A stretch of DNA of 64,000 nt from Bugula neritina (GCA_964035545.1 OZ037768.1:24710319-24774318), one strand, 5' to 3'; counted from the stretch's first letter, positions 11,517 to 23,951 are shown. The notes: generated from the letters alone by a model not told the origin. Program-made: numbers and translations.

Positions 11517-14029
11517 CTATTGGTGGAATGTTAGCCTATAACAAACAGGTGTACCAAAGCTAAAAAAAATATCTAATTCACTGCACTAGGATATTATTCA
11601 ACTCATTTAAATTTAATATATAGCAGTAAAACAATCACATAATTGTATTTATTTTATCAGCTTTACTTTACAAAGCTGAACCATATAATTTAGTAACTTG
11701 TCACCATAATAAACTTTGTACAACATACAAATTGAAAACCTGATGTGATTGCTTTTTTAATAGAATATACATCAAAAACATGTTACTTTGATAAGCGTGT
11801 TTATAATAAAAGTATTAAACCAGTTTAAAAAAAATTATTTTGTTATATAAGGGATCACAAAACTAAATCATTTTAGACCTGTAGCTCAATGTTCCTCAAG
11901 CAACGGGCTGCTATGACTAATTAATTTTCTATCATTGCATTTGACTGTTCTACTCATAGTGTATTGGCGAGTTAAAATTATTGGTAATTTAATGTATATT
12001 TTAGCTACCTCTGTACAATCAATGTCATAGTAATATCAATTAGGTTTTAAATTTCACTGAGTTTATAGTAAATTATTGCAATCGGTACATAACATTTGGC
12101 TAGTTCTCTAGTTCATTAAATAACCATACGAACTTAAATTTACAACATGAAAAAACACACAAAGCAAAATTAAAATAATCATATTATGAACCAATGTAAT
12201 TGATAAGCGATAATGCTGTTGTAAAACATAAATTATCAAATTGAAATAGTTATTATTACTATTAGTATTACTATCATTATAACAACTATAATTATTATTA
12301 GTATTACTATTACTATTAGTATTAGCATTAGTAGTAAAAAATGAGTAGAGTTCAACATATACAATCTAGCTCACAGTTACTATAAAAGTAGAAGTAGAAC
12401 TTTTAAAACTATTATCTCCATCATTATCAGAACTATGAGTAATACTAGTACAGTACTAGTAGTTGTACTAATAGTAATACTAGTTATTAATACTAATAGA
12501 CAATAGTAATAGTATCACTATGAGTATGAGACTTGGGCTGGCAGTGATTATCACTATCAGCATCATCATAGTGATAGTCAAAAGTTACAAGAATTAGAAG
12601 CCATATTCATATTGATATTCTCATTGTGATTGAGTTATGCACAGTCATATTCATAGTAATACTAATAGTCAATCACTGATTGAGTTAATGTCATAGTAAT
12701 ACTCATACTCATAATTAATTTGTACGATACTCATACTCATAGTGATAGTGATACGTCACCGTGAATTTCAATTTAATAATAATTTTAATTTAATATTAAA
12801 GTGATATTAATTATTAATATTATCATTGAATCATTCATTGTTGCTAATATTATGTCTTACTCTTAGTCTTAGTCTAACAGCAGCTCTATAAAGAAGTTAA
12901 ACATAACTGATAACAAAACACATTTAAAAAATAATACTGTAACAATCAATATAATGCATATCAATATGAATATGCTAGCAACCTAATTTTCAGCCCACTT
13001 CATTAACTTTCTGTGCAGTATTGTGAATTGTGATAAAATAAATTTATTAATGGTGACCTTGACATCTTCGTCCAAATGCCTTTCACGTCAAGCCCCGAAC
13101 CAATTTGTAAAAATTTTGGATTTTTTACTTTTGATTATTTTTTACGAAAAGAGCTTCAAAATAAATTTAAAAAAAAGTGAGCTGTTGTCCACATGAAAAG
13201 AAATATATGAGTTAATTTTCTAAATTCAGGAAGTTACCAGAGGATCACAATATTTTTTTTAAAAAATCTTCATTTTCACGACAAGCTCTATATATTAATA
13301 TAGAAAAATAGAAGACAACTCTTCTTTCAGATTTTTCATGCGCCACGGTCACGTCAATCTCAGTGCTATTAACACATATATTTTAATTCATTTTTTCTGG
13401 TATATTGAGTTGAGATTTTTTGTATATATTTTGTGAATGCAACTAAAAAAGTATGATCTTTTAATTAACAGTAATTGATTTTATCAAAATAACCTGGATG
13501 CCTACGATGTTTAAAAACCACGAAAGGACAATTTTAGTTGAAATGTTAGCTGTAATAATTGAATGAAATTAATAATTATAAATCAAATTGTTGAAGTTCT
13601 CACATTTCATGAATGTCTGATAAATTAGGACTATTATTTAATTCTTAAATTCTAGATAAATATAACTAAGCAATTTAATGAATATATCATTATTATTGTA
13701 TGATGCAATTTTACTGATAAATACTTCAATATTTAAATTATTTTTATGTTACATTTACAAAGGGCTTTTAACCATGGGGAGTAATATATTTAATTACCAT
13801 CATTATTATATTTGAAGTTATACTAGTTAAATATAACTCAGTGACCAATCATGAAGGCACTTTGAGTGCAATAGACTGTGTCTGCTAATTTAAATGCGTA
13901 AGATATACACAAGCAATAACTGCCTCTTAGTCTAATTTAAGTGGCACATATTCCAGACATCATATTTAAATTTCAATTGACAAAAACAATGACAATAGCA
14001 AATGACAATAACAGTTGACAAAAGGATCA

Positions 14030-14190
14030 ACTGTGGTGCAGTAGATAGACATGGTTGTCTAGCATGGTACATGTGCTAGGCTTCTGTGCCACCTCAAAAC
14101 TATTATATTGTGTTGTCTGTATGGCTTTAGGTGAAGAAGGCAACCGCCTCATCAGGCCTTCACAGAGCTTACAACTTTAAACACCATACT
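14030..14190 (+). mobile_element. Possible tRNA-derived SINE remnant
   Basis: The stretch gtggtgcagtagatagacat resembles an A-box region. About 35 bp later gctaggcttctgtgccacc sits where a degenerate B box is expected. A GC-richer body follows (gcaaccgcctcatcaggcc). The layout fits a tRNA-derived SINE just upstream of POT1, but the boxes are degenerate and no target duplication was identified. Confidence 0.3.
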
Positions 14191-14290
14191 ATTATCATAT
14201 GTCAGCATTCATTAATTTCTTAGTTCTAGAAATCCTATTTAGAGTAACTTATGCTCCATCATTCCATCGGCACAAATAACTAATGAAACA

Positions 14291-17200
14291 ATGGCGGCTT
14301 CAGGCAATCGCAGATTGCTTTACGAGGTGAGTGGAAATCTACTTTGCTATTTCTCTGTTAGCGAGGTGTAGGCTTGCTTGACTGGCTGCCTTGGTTCAAC
14401 AATGTCTGCTGTATTATATACTAGTACTGTGTATTATATACTAGTACTGTGTATTATATACTAGTACTGTGTGTTGTATTATATACTAGTACTGTGTGTT
14501 ATATACTAGTACTGTGTGTTGTATTATATACTAGTACTGTGTATTATATACTAGTACTGTGTATTATATACTAGTACTGTGTGTTATATACTAGTACTGT
14601 GTATTATATACTAGTACTGTGTATTATATACTAGTACTGTGTATTAAATACTAGTACTGTGTATTATATACTAGTACTGTGTATTATATACTAGTACTGT
14701 GTGTTGTGTTATATACTAGTACTGTGTGTTATATACTAGTACTGAGTATTATATACTAGTACTGTGTGTTATATACTAGTACTGTGTGTTAAATACTAGT
14801 ACTGTGTGTTATATTATATACTAGTACTGTGTGTTGTGTTATATACTAGTACTGTGTATTATATACTAGTACTGTGTATTAAATACTAGTACTGTGTATT
14901 ATATACTAGTACTGTGTATTATATACTAGTACTGTGTGTTGTGTTATATACTAGTACTGTGTGTTATATACTAGTACTGAGTATTATATACTAGTACTGT
15001 GTGTTATATACTAGTACTGTGTGTTAAATACTAGTACTGTGTGTTATATTATATACTAGTACTGTGTATTATATACTAGTACTGTGTATTATTACTGTGT
15101 ATTAAATACTAGTACTGTGTGTTATATACTAGTACTGTGTGTTATATACTAGTACTGTGTGTTGTGTTATATACTAGTACTGTGTATTATATACTAGTAC
15201 AGTGTATTGTATTATATACTAGTACTGTGTATTATATACTAGTACTGTGTATTATATACTAGTACTGTGTATTAAATACTAGTACTGTGTGTTATATACT
15301 AGTACTGTGTATTATATACTAGTACAGTGTATTGTATTATATACTAGTACTGTGTATTATATACTAGTACTGTGTATTATATACTAGTACTGTGTATTAT
15401 ACACTAATACTGAGTAAGATGTTGTTGTTGCAGTACACTCCGCTACACAGTTTACCGTCCTGTGGCAAAGTCAATGTTTACGGTGTTGTGAGATTAGCAA
15501 ACGTTGCTCGTCCTACGTGCGGTGGTAATAGTAAGTCTACATATTCTATACAGTGCAGTGGTAATAGTAAGTCTACATATTCTATACAGTACAGTGGTAA
15601 TAGTAAGTCTACATATTCTATACAGTACAGTGGTGATAGTAAGTCTACATATTCTATATAGTGCAGTGGTAATAGTAAGTCTACATATTCTATACAGTAC
15701 AGTGGTAATAGTAAGTCTACATATTCTATACAGTACAGTGGTGATAGTAAGTCTACATATTCTATACAGTACAGTGGTAATAGTAAGTCTACATATTCTA
15801 TATAGTGCAGTGGTAATAGTAAGTCTACATATTCTATACAGTACAGTGGTGATACTAAGTCTACATATTCTATACAGTACAGTGGTAATACTAAGTCTAC
15901 ATATTCTATACAGTACAGTGGTGATACTAAGTCTACATATTCTATACAGTACAGTGGTAATAGTAAGTCTACATATTCTATATAGTGCAGTGGTAATATA
16001 CAAATGAACTGTATGTTTGGTGTGTAGGCTACTATAAAACTATAGTGTTAGAAACGGAGGCGTTGTACAATAAAGGAAGTAGATTCACGGTGACTATCTT
16101 CTCCACGCTACTCTCTAAGCTGCCAGAATGTGACGTATTTGACGTGATTCGGCTTCACAGAATGCAGGTACAGCGAGTCAATGCTGTCATGCTGACTCTC
16201 AATGATTGACCTTGACATGGCTGTGTTAGCCTTGACCTCATGCGCACTGCATGAATATTGTCTCATTATTGACAACAGGTAGAGGACTTCTGTGGAGAGA
16301 AGAATGGAAAGTTGCGACTAGACTATGGAGGGGCCTGGGTCCTCTTCAGAAATAATGAGAGGGAGTTGGTGGTGAAATCATCATCAGCTAGTAGTCAGTA
16401 TTAAATTCTATCTAATAGTAATACTATACTACTAGTAATACTATACTACTAGTAATACTATACTACTAGTAATACTATACTGCTAGTAATACTATACTGC
16501 TAGTAATACTATACTACTAGTTATACTATACTACTAGTAATACTATACTGCTAGTAATACTATACTACTAGTTATACTCTACTACTAGTAATACTATACT
16601 ACTAGTAATACTGTACTACTAGTAATACTATACTACTAGTAATACTATACTACTAGTAATACTATACTACTAGTAATACTATACTACTAGTTATACTCTA
16701 CTACTAGTAATACTATACTACTAGTAATACTGTACTACTAGTAATACTATACTACTAGTAATACTATACTGCTAGTAATACTATACTACTAGTTATACTC
16801 TACTACTAGTAATACTATACTACTAGTAATACTATACTACTAGTAATACTATACTACTAGTAATACTATATTACTAGTAATACTATACTACTAGTAATAC
16901 TATACTACTAGTAATACTATACTGCTAGTAATACTATACTACTAGTTATACTCTACTACTAGTAATACTATACTACTAGTAATACTATACTACTAGTAAT
17001 ACTATACTACTAGTAATACTATATTACCAGTAATACTATACTACTAGTAATACTATACTACTAGTAATACTATACTACTAGTAATACTATATTACCAGTA
17101 ATACTATACTATTAGTAATACTATACTACTAGTTATACTATACTACTAGTAATACTATACTACTAGTAATACTATACTACTAGTAATACTATACTACTAG

Positions 17201-20200
17201 TAATACTATACTGCTAGTAATACTATACTACTAGTAATACTATACTACTAGTAATACTATACTGCTAGTAATACTATACTACTAGTAGTACTATACTACT
17301 AGTAATACTATATTACTAGTAATACTATACTATTAGTAGTACTATAATACTAGTAATACTGTATTGCATCATGTAGATATCATACTCACCGAGGAGGATA
17401 AAGCTTTGATGACACAGATGGGTGGGTGGGTGTCCGCAGCTCTGGCAAACTGCCAAATAATTCAGGTCGAAGGTCAGGATGGTGCGGGTACTGCCTCTGT
17501 ACCAGGTACTGCCTCTGTAACAGGTACTGCCTCTGTACCAGGTACTGCCTCTGTAACAGGTGCTGCCTCTGTAACAGGTGCTGCCTCTGTAACAGGTGCT
17601 GCCTCTGTAACAGGTACTGCCTCTGTAACAGGTGCTGCCTCTGTACCAGGTACTGCCTCTGTAACAGGTGCTGCTGATGCCGCTGCAGACACTGGCAGCG
17701 CTGTGATTACTGTTACACGGGCAGAGTCGAGAGCAAACACAGAACAGAGCGCGAAGAGCAGCACAGCATCTTGTATACGAGACTTTTCCCTAAACTCCTA
17801 CCTGAATATCAGCTGCCAGCTACTCAAGGTGTCGGTGCTCAAAGCTAACGAGCATAAGTTGGCTATTCTGACAGTTTGGGACGGCACCAGATGTAAACTC
17901 CCGCTGAACAGACCAGATGAGAGTGACTGCAATTCCCTGAGTCATGAGTGTGGAGTATTGGAGCAGTTAGCAGACTACTGTGTGAATATCATAGTGTATG
18001 GTGCACATGTACACCGGGCTAAGAACCTGAGGCTAGGGGCTCTGTACACCTTCTACGGTGAGTATGTGTTGATATATGTTAGTATGTATTGATATATGTT
18101 AGTACATGTTGATATATGTTAGTATGTGTTGATATATATGTTAGTACATGTTGATATATGTTAGTATGTGTTGGTATGTGTTAGTATGTGTTGATATATG
18201 TTAGTACATGTTGATATATGTTAGTATGTGTTGATATATATGTTAGTATGTGTTGATATATATGTTAGTATGTGTTGATATATGTTAGTATGTGTTGATA
18301 TATGTTAGTACATGTTGATATATGTTAGTATGTGTTGATATATATGTTAGTTAGTACATGTTGATATATGTTAGTATGTGTTGGTATGTGTTAGTATGTG
18401 TTGATATATGTTAGTATGTGTTGATATATGTTAGTACATGTTGATATATGTTAGTATGTGTTGATATATGTTAGTACATGTTGATATATGTTAGTATGTG
18501 TTGATATATGTTAGTACATGTTGATATATGTTAGTATGTGTTGGTATGTGTTAGTATGTGTTGATATATGTTAGTACATGTTGATATATGTTAGTATGTG
18601 TTGATATATATGTTAGTACATGTTGATATATGTTAGTATGTGTTGGTATGTGTTAGTATGTGTTGATATATGTTAGTACATGTTGATATATGTTAGTATG
18701 TGTTGATATATGTTAGTACATGTTGATATATGTTAGTATGTGTTGATATATGTTAGTACATGTTGATATATGTTAGTACATGTTGATATATGTTAGTATG
18801 TGTTGGTATGTGTTAGTATGTGTTGATATATGTTAGTACATGTTGATATATGTTAGTATGTGTTGATATATGTTAGTACATGTTGATATATGTTAGTATG
18901 TGTTGATATATGTTAGTACATGTTGATATATGTTAGTACATGTTGATATATGTTAGTCTGTGTTGATATATGTTAGTATGTGTTGATATATATGTTAGTA
19001 TGTGTTGATATATATGTTAGTACATGTTGATATATGTTAGTATGTGTTGATATATATGTTAGTACATGTTGATATATGTTAGTATGTGTTGGTATGTGTT
19101 AGTATGTGTTGATATATGTTAGTACATGTTGATATATGTTAGTATGTGTTGATATATATGTTAGTACATGTTGATATATGTTAGTATGTGTTGATATATA
19201 TGTTAGTACATGTTGATATATGTTAGTATGTGTTGGTATGTGTTAGTATGTGTTGATATATGTTAGTATGTGTTGATATATGTTAGTACATGTTGATATA
19301 TGTTAGTATGTGTTGATATATGTTAGTACATGTTGATATATGTTAGTATGTGTTGATATATGTTAGTACATGTTGATATATGTTAGTATGTGTTGATATA
19401 TGTTAGTACATGTTGATATATGTTAGTACATGTTGATATATGTTAGTCTGTGTTGATATATATGTTAGTATGTGTTGATATATATGTTAGTATGTGTTGA
19501 TATATGTTAGTACATGTTGATATATGTTAGTATGTGTTGATATATGTTAGTACATGTTGATATATGTTAGTATGTGTTGGTATAGCTGTGTTATTTCAGG
19601 AGTCCACTGCAAGCTGCCCTCCACAATCAACAAGCCAGAGTTGTATCTTCATGAAAGTTTCAGGAAACCTGCTCTGCCTTTGACTGATTCCAAGGAGAGA
19701 GACTCTCTGATTGGTCAACTGAAGTTTGCAGCAGATGGCAAAGCCCATTTAGATATCAGTAAGCAACTTGTTTGTTTCTTTGCTCTTGGCTCATATAAAC
19801 TTCATCATTTCTTTGAGATTCTATATATTCAGGGTGTTCTGTGGGTGTACATACAGATTGTTCTGTGAGTGTACATACAGAGTGTTTTGTGAGTGTACAT
19901 TCAGGGTGTTCTGTGGGTATACATACAGGGTGTTCTGTGGGTATACATACAGGGTATGCTGTGGGTATACATACAGATTGTTCTGTGGGTATACATACAG
20001 GGTATTCTGTGGGTGTACATACAGAGTTGTGTCCTCACTGTAGCACCAGATGACAGAGCTCCTGCTGAACTTCTGAAGACAAACATAGAAAGAACATGGA
20101 ACTCCTGGCAATTGTTTCTCAAGGTATTTCCTGATCAGAATAATCTCCGAGCCAGAATTACCAACACAAATACTTCTCATTCTCCATCAGCCAATCAAAG

Positions 20201-23200
20201 TTCTCCCCAGATTGAGGCAGCGAATGGAGGTCTTTCTACAAGATTAGCATCACACGAAAACTTGTCCCGGACTAACCGGGTTCAACAGAATTCATCTCAT
20301 AACTCAGCCAATCAGAATTCACCTCATCTTACATCAACCAATCAGGATTCAGTTGGAGCTGTACATGGTAACTTGTGTAGTGCTGACGCTGTACACAACA
20401 TTAACCAGAACAGCTCCTCTATGGTAAATCATGAAAATGCTGCCAGAAATGATGCGGCCACTATAAATAAGCCATCACATGACAGTTGTATACCATCACA
20501 TGGCAGTTGTATACCATCACATGACAGTTGTATACCATCACATGACAGTTGTATACCATCACATGACAGTTGTATACCATCACATGGCAGTTGTATACCA
20601 TCACATGACAGTTGTATACCATCACATGACAGTTGTATACCATCACATGACAGTTGTATACCATCACATGACAGTTGTATACCATCAAACTTGAGAAAAA
20701 GAGTTTCCACTGCAGCTACACTTGATGAGAATTCAACCTATCAGCATGAATCTGAAAAAGAAGGCTCGTGTGAGTTGATGAGTGTGAGAGTTGTAATGAC
20801 GATGATGTCACTGTATTACTATATTACTTGACTACTATATCACTAGACTACTATATCACTAGACTACTATATTACTAGACTACTATATTACTATATTACT
20901 ATATTAATATATTACTAGCAGGGTTGGGGTCAATTACATGTGACTGTAATTAATTACCATTACAATTACATGAGAATTTGTCAATTACAATTACAATTAT
21001 AATTACAGTCAAATAGTAATGTAATTAATTACAATTACAATTACATGGCAATGTAATTAGTTACAATTACAATTACTTTCGTTCTCGCAAGAGATAAATA
21101 GAAGTTATGCAATTTTACTTCTAGGGTCCAACTAGCAGGGGCAATTTTGACAGTGCTGAACCTCCTTTGTACTCAACAGTGATACTATACCACATTGACA
21201 ATTAATCTGAATTTGTTATTTAACAGTAGGCATGGTAGGAAAAGTATGAAACTTTTAGGATTTCAAAGTTTGAAGTAATTGACATGTAATTATAAAGTAA
21301 TTGTAAAAATCAATTACATTAGATATGTAATTAATTACAATTACAATTACAATTACATTTTTATACATCAATTACAAATTACATTCAATTACTTGAAAAA
21401 ATGTAATTAATTACAACCAATTACAATTACAAATTACAATTACCCCAACCCTGATTACTAGACTACTATATTACTATGTCACTAAACTACTCACTTGTTG
21501 TAGGCAAGAGACGTAAAAAGGTGCACCTGATACCTAAAGAGTTACTGTACACTGCTCCGTCTAACCCTTTCACAGGTGATGACACTCTGTGTTAGCATTG
21601 AGCTTACAATCTAAGTGCCTCTCTTTCTCTCTGGTAACTTTGTGTTCATGATGTCATGTGTTCATGTCTCTTTCTCTCTGGTAACTTTGTGTTCATGATG
21701 TCATGTGTTCTTGTCTCTTTCTCTCTGGTAACTTTGTGTCTATGATGTCATGTGTTCATGTCTCTTTCTCTCTGGTAACTTTGTGTCCATGATGTCATGT
21801 GTTCATGTCTCTTTCTCTCTGGTAACTTTGTGTCTATGATGTCATGCGTCTCTTTCTCTCTGGTAACTTTGTGTCCATGATGTCATGTGTTCGTGTCTCT
21901 TTCTCTCTGGTAACTTTGTGTCCATGATGTCATGTGTTCGTGTCTCTTTCTCTCTGGTAGCTTTGTGTCCATGATGTCATGTGTTCGTGTCTCTTTCTCT
22001 CTGGTAACTTTGTGTCCATGATGTCATGTGTTCATGTCTCTTTCTCTCTGGTAACTTTGTGTCTATGATGTCATGCGTCTCTTTCTCTCTGGTAACTTTG
22101 TGTCCATGATGTCATGTGTTCATGTCTCTTTCTCTCTGGTAACTTTGTGTCTATGATGTCATGCGTCTCTTTCTCTCTGGTAACTTTGTGTCCATGATGT
22201 CATGTGTTCGTGTCTCTTTCTCTCTGGTAGCTTTGTGTCCATGATGTCATGTGTTCGTGTCTCTTTCTCTCTGGTAACTTTGTGTCCATGATGTCATGTG
22301 TCTCTTTCTCCCTGGTAACTTTGTGTTCATGATGTCATGTGTTCGTGTTTTTCAGAAAGCAGCAAGTGGAGCAGAACACACATGATGTCTAAACAAATGC
22401 CTCAAGTTTACTCCTCCATGTTGCCTTCATGTTTGAGAGGTACCTTCAAATATTTGGTATACTGGTTGCTATAGTAACACACAGAGTATATTAAATATAG
22501 AACTGGTTGCTATAGTAACACACAGAGTATATTAAATATAGAACTGGTTGCTATAGTAACATATATTTTATAACTTGCGCTGGTTGCAGTGAATCAGAGA
22601 AGAGAGTTGGCAGAAGTTGTTACTTCTGAAGAAATTGAGTTGCTTAGCAACAAGAGCTCCTCTTGTAAGATACGAGAAAATGCTGGCAGTTCTTGTAAGT
22701 TTAATATTTCAAACTTATCGGCTAATATTTTCACTAGCTGTTAGTACACTCACTGTTAGTATACTCACTGTTAGTATACTTACTGTTAGTATACTCACTG
22801 TTAGTATACTCACTGTTAGTACACTCACTGTTAGTACACTCACTGTTAGTATACTCACTGTTAGTATACTTACTGTTAGTATACTCACTGTTAGTATACT
22901 CACTGTTAGTACACTCACTGTTAGTACACTCACTGTTAGTATACTTACTGTTAGTATACTCACTGTTAGTACACTCACTGTTAGTATACTTGCTGTTAGT
23001 ATACTCACTGTTAGTATACTCACTGTTAGTACACTCACTGTTAGTATACTCACTGTTAGTATACTCACTGTTAGTATACTCACTGTTAGTATACTCACTG
23101 TTAGTATACTCACTGTTAGTATACTCACTGTTAGTACACTCACTGTTAGTATACTCACTGTTAGTACACTCACTGTTACAGATAAGCCAAAGCGCTCGAC

Positions 23201-23804
23201 CAGAACTCTGAAAGACAGACTGGAGAGATGGAGGTATGAAGTCTCTCTGCTGACTGGAGATGCCAGGGAGTTTTCTCCTCGTACAGGTAGTCACCGTCTG
23301 TTTCATCACTTTAGCGAGTCATCTGATGCATGAAACATTGCAAGTATTAGATTTAATGCACAATACTGCTATGAAGTATTGGCCTGTTCATGAATTGTGT
23401 GTTGGTCTAATCACTCTTGTCATATTGATTCTGTTAGAGTGTTAGTTATAGTTAGTTAAATAGATGGCCAACTCTTCAATAAGTTAGGTTGTGATTGGGT
23501 GTGCGAGTGAGTGAGTGAGTGAGTGAGTAATTGAGTGAGTAACCTTGTGGTACAACTAGACTATGTCAATGAGTTATTTTAGTATTTAAACGTGCGAGTT
23601 ATTTATTTTTCAGCTATTAAGCCACCTAATTACCAGGAGATCCTCAGTAGTATAAACAACTCCTCTCACTTTCTTCCTCCTCTCAGCGCAATTAACATCA
23701 AAAGGCAAAACCTCAATCTATGTATTGATGAGGGAGTTATCTCCCCAGAAGAGAGCATGGAATTGCTGTTGAGTAACGTTCGAAATGAATGGCTCAAGTG
23801 TTAA
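14291..23804 (+). CDS. POT1: POT1-like telomere end-binding protein
   Basis: Twelve exons: 14291-14326, 15434-15524, 16028-16167, 16279-16393, 17377-18057, 19600-19758, 20044-20769, 21504-21575, 22356-22439, 22590-22694, 23182-23286 and 23614-23804. All have GT-AG borders and total 2505 nt, or 834 codons plus stop. OB1 starts at residue 13 with YTPLHSLPSCGKVNVYGVV and continues through DVFDVIRLHRMQ and YGGAWVLF. OB2 spans about residues 258-405 with QLLKVSVL, LTVWDGTR and VNIIVYGAHVHRAKNLRLGA, close to the POT1 HVH segment. Known role: binds the single-stranded telomeric G-rich overhang and restrains the DNA damage response and telomerase. Oddities: coding repeats at residues 165-224 and 551-620, an Asn/Ser/His-rich linker, and a C-terminal part (about 650-834) in which I see no zinc-bearing OB3/resolvase-like domain. 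From exon 5 every intron is phase 1. Exon 4 could end three bases earlier. Confidence 0.85.
14410..15415. repeat. 20-bp array, POT1 intron 1
   Basis: Unit tattatatactagtactgtg, about 50 copies. Each unit carries the palindromic core actagt. Variants with an extra gtgttgt or a missing block recur in the same order, suggesting higher-order duplication. Confidence 0.92.
15522..16000. repeat. 36-bp array copying the exon 2 donor, POT1 intron 2
   Basis: About 13 units. The real exon end reads tgcggtg followed by gtaatagtaag. Each unit reads tgcagtg or tacagtg followed by gtaatagtaag (or a near variant), so exon end plus 5' splice site is repeated in every unit. The array starts exactly at the junction. 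Confidence 0.92.
16406..17362. repeat. 17-bp array, POT1 intron 4
   Basis: Unit ctactagtaatactata, about 56 copies, with variants ctgctagtaat and ctactagttat distributed in repeating blocks. It fills almost the whole intron and stops about 15 bp from the acceptor. Confidence 0.92.
17487..17666 (+). repeat. In-frame 18-bp coding minisatellite, POT1 exon 5
   Basis: Ten exact-length units encode G(T/A)ASV(P/T), residues about 165-224, in the linker between OB1 and OB2. Units contain caggtactg or caggtgctg, so most unit borders carry a CAG|GT word resembling a 5' splice site. Confidence 0.95.
18058..19588. repeat. ~20-bp array starting at the donor, POT1 intron 5
   Basis: About 75 units of tatgtgttgatatatgttag, with cat/tgt and ata-insertion variants. 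The first bases of the intron (gtgagtatgtgttgatatat) flow straight into the array, so the 5' splice site is the first, slightly diverged unit. Blocks of several units recur (for example around 18541, 18661 and 18781). Confidence 0.92.
19832..20030. repeat. 24-bp array, POT1 intron 6
   Basis: Unit gggtgttctgtgggtataca plus taca, about eight copies, filling most of the 285-bp intron. Confidence 0.9.
20472..20681 (+). repeat. In-frame 21-bp coding minisatellite, POT1 exon 7
   Basis: Ten units of ccatcacatgacagttgtat plus one base encode PSH(D/G)SCI, residues about 551-620. It supplies ten regularly spaced His and Cys residues in an otherwise Asn/Ser-rich disordered-looking linker. The third and sixth bases hardly vary, implying recent expansion or homogenisation. 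Confidence 0.95.
20811..20918. repeat. 16-bp array flanking a MITE, POT1 intron 7
   Basis: Units like actactatattactag run up to the MITE and resume after it at 21454-21490. The element therefore inserted into an existing array. Confidence 0.85.
20919..21453. mobile_element. hAT-type non-autonomous MITE, 535 bp
   Basis: Perfect 12-bp terminal inverted repeats (cagggttggggt at the start, accccaaccctg at the end) are flanked by the 8-bp duplication attactag at 20911-20918 and 21454-21461. A CAGGG terminus and 8-bp target duplication are characteristic of hAT elements. Subterminal sequence is dense in attacaattac words on both sides, and there is no transposase. Because the target is a tandem array, part of the duplication could be coincidental, but the TIRs stand on their own. 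Confidence 0.88.
21604..22350. repeat. 47-bp array, POT1 intron 8
   Basis: About 16 units containing tctctttctctctggtaact then a ttgtgtccatgatgtcatg segment. A shorter variant lacking the tgttcatg segment recurs. It reaches to within about 10 bp of the acceptor. Confidence 0.9.
22455..22565. repeat. 40-bp repeat, POT1 intron 9
   Basis: Two to three copies of a unit starting actggttgctatagtaacac. This is the smallest array in the gene. Confidence 0.85.
22738..23177. repeat. 15-bp array, POT1 intron 10
   Basis: Unit ttagtatactcactg, about 29 copies. The acceptor cactgttacag is a modified last unit. A period divisible by three leaves three forward and two reverse frames open, which produces long spurious frames. 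Confidence 0.92.
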
Positions 23805-23945
23805 TCCGTTCTCATGGAGAGAATATTCATTTCACCAGAGACTAAAGGAAACTTCTTTCACTCTAATTAGGAAGTATATCTTCTGTTGCTTTCATTTTCC
23901 TTTTATACTATTTTCAGCTTCAATCAGAAGGTATATATATTTAAA

Positions 23946-23951
23946 AATAAA
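23946..23951 (+). terminator. Candidate POT1 polyadenylation signal
   Basis: AATAAA lies 142 bp after the POT1 stop codon. It is placed by position only; the region is AT-rich. Confidence 0.4.

Larger units (their letters stand above)
4448..14029. other. Intergenic AT-rich low-complexity spacer
   Basis: Mostly AT-rich DNA dominated by dispersed imperfect words such as actaatagtaatac and cataatgataatc. Long open frames here have low-complexity translations and no recognisable family. Items listed separately are two (CTA)n palindromes, a foldback at 7162-7262, a CpG-containing stretch near 8840-9040, a small open frame at 9955-10116 and candidate minus-strand exons at 10999-11516. Confidence 0.6.

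Noticed and set aside
14100-14170. Hammerhead-like core (ctgatgag on the minus strand)
   Set aside because: The conserved GAAA strand after stem II is absent, so a functional ribozyme is not supported.
14410-15415. CRISPR-like direct repeats
   Set aside because: Units are contiguous or have no unique spacers of constant length, and the DNA is clearly eukaryotic; this is a minisatellite.
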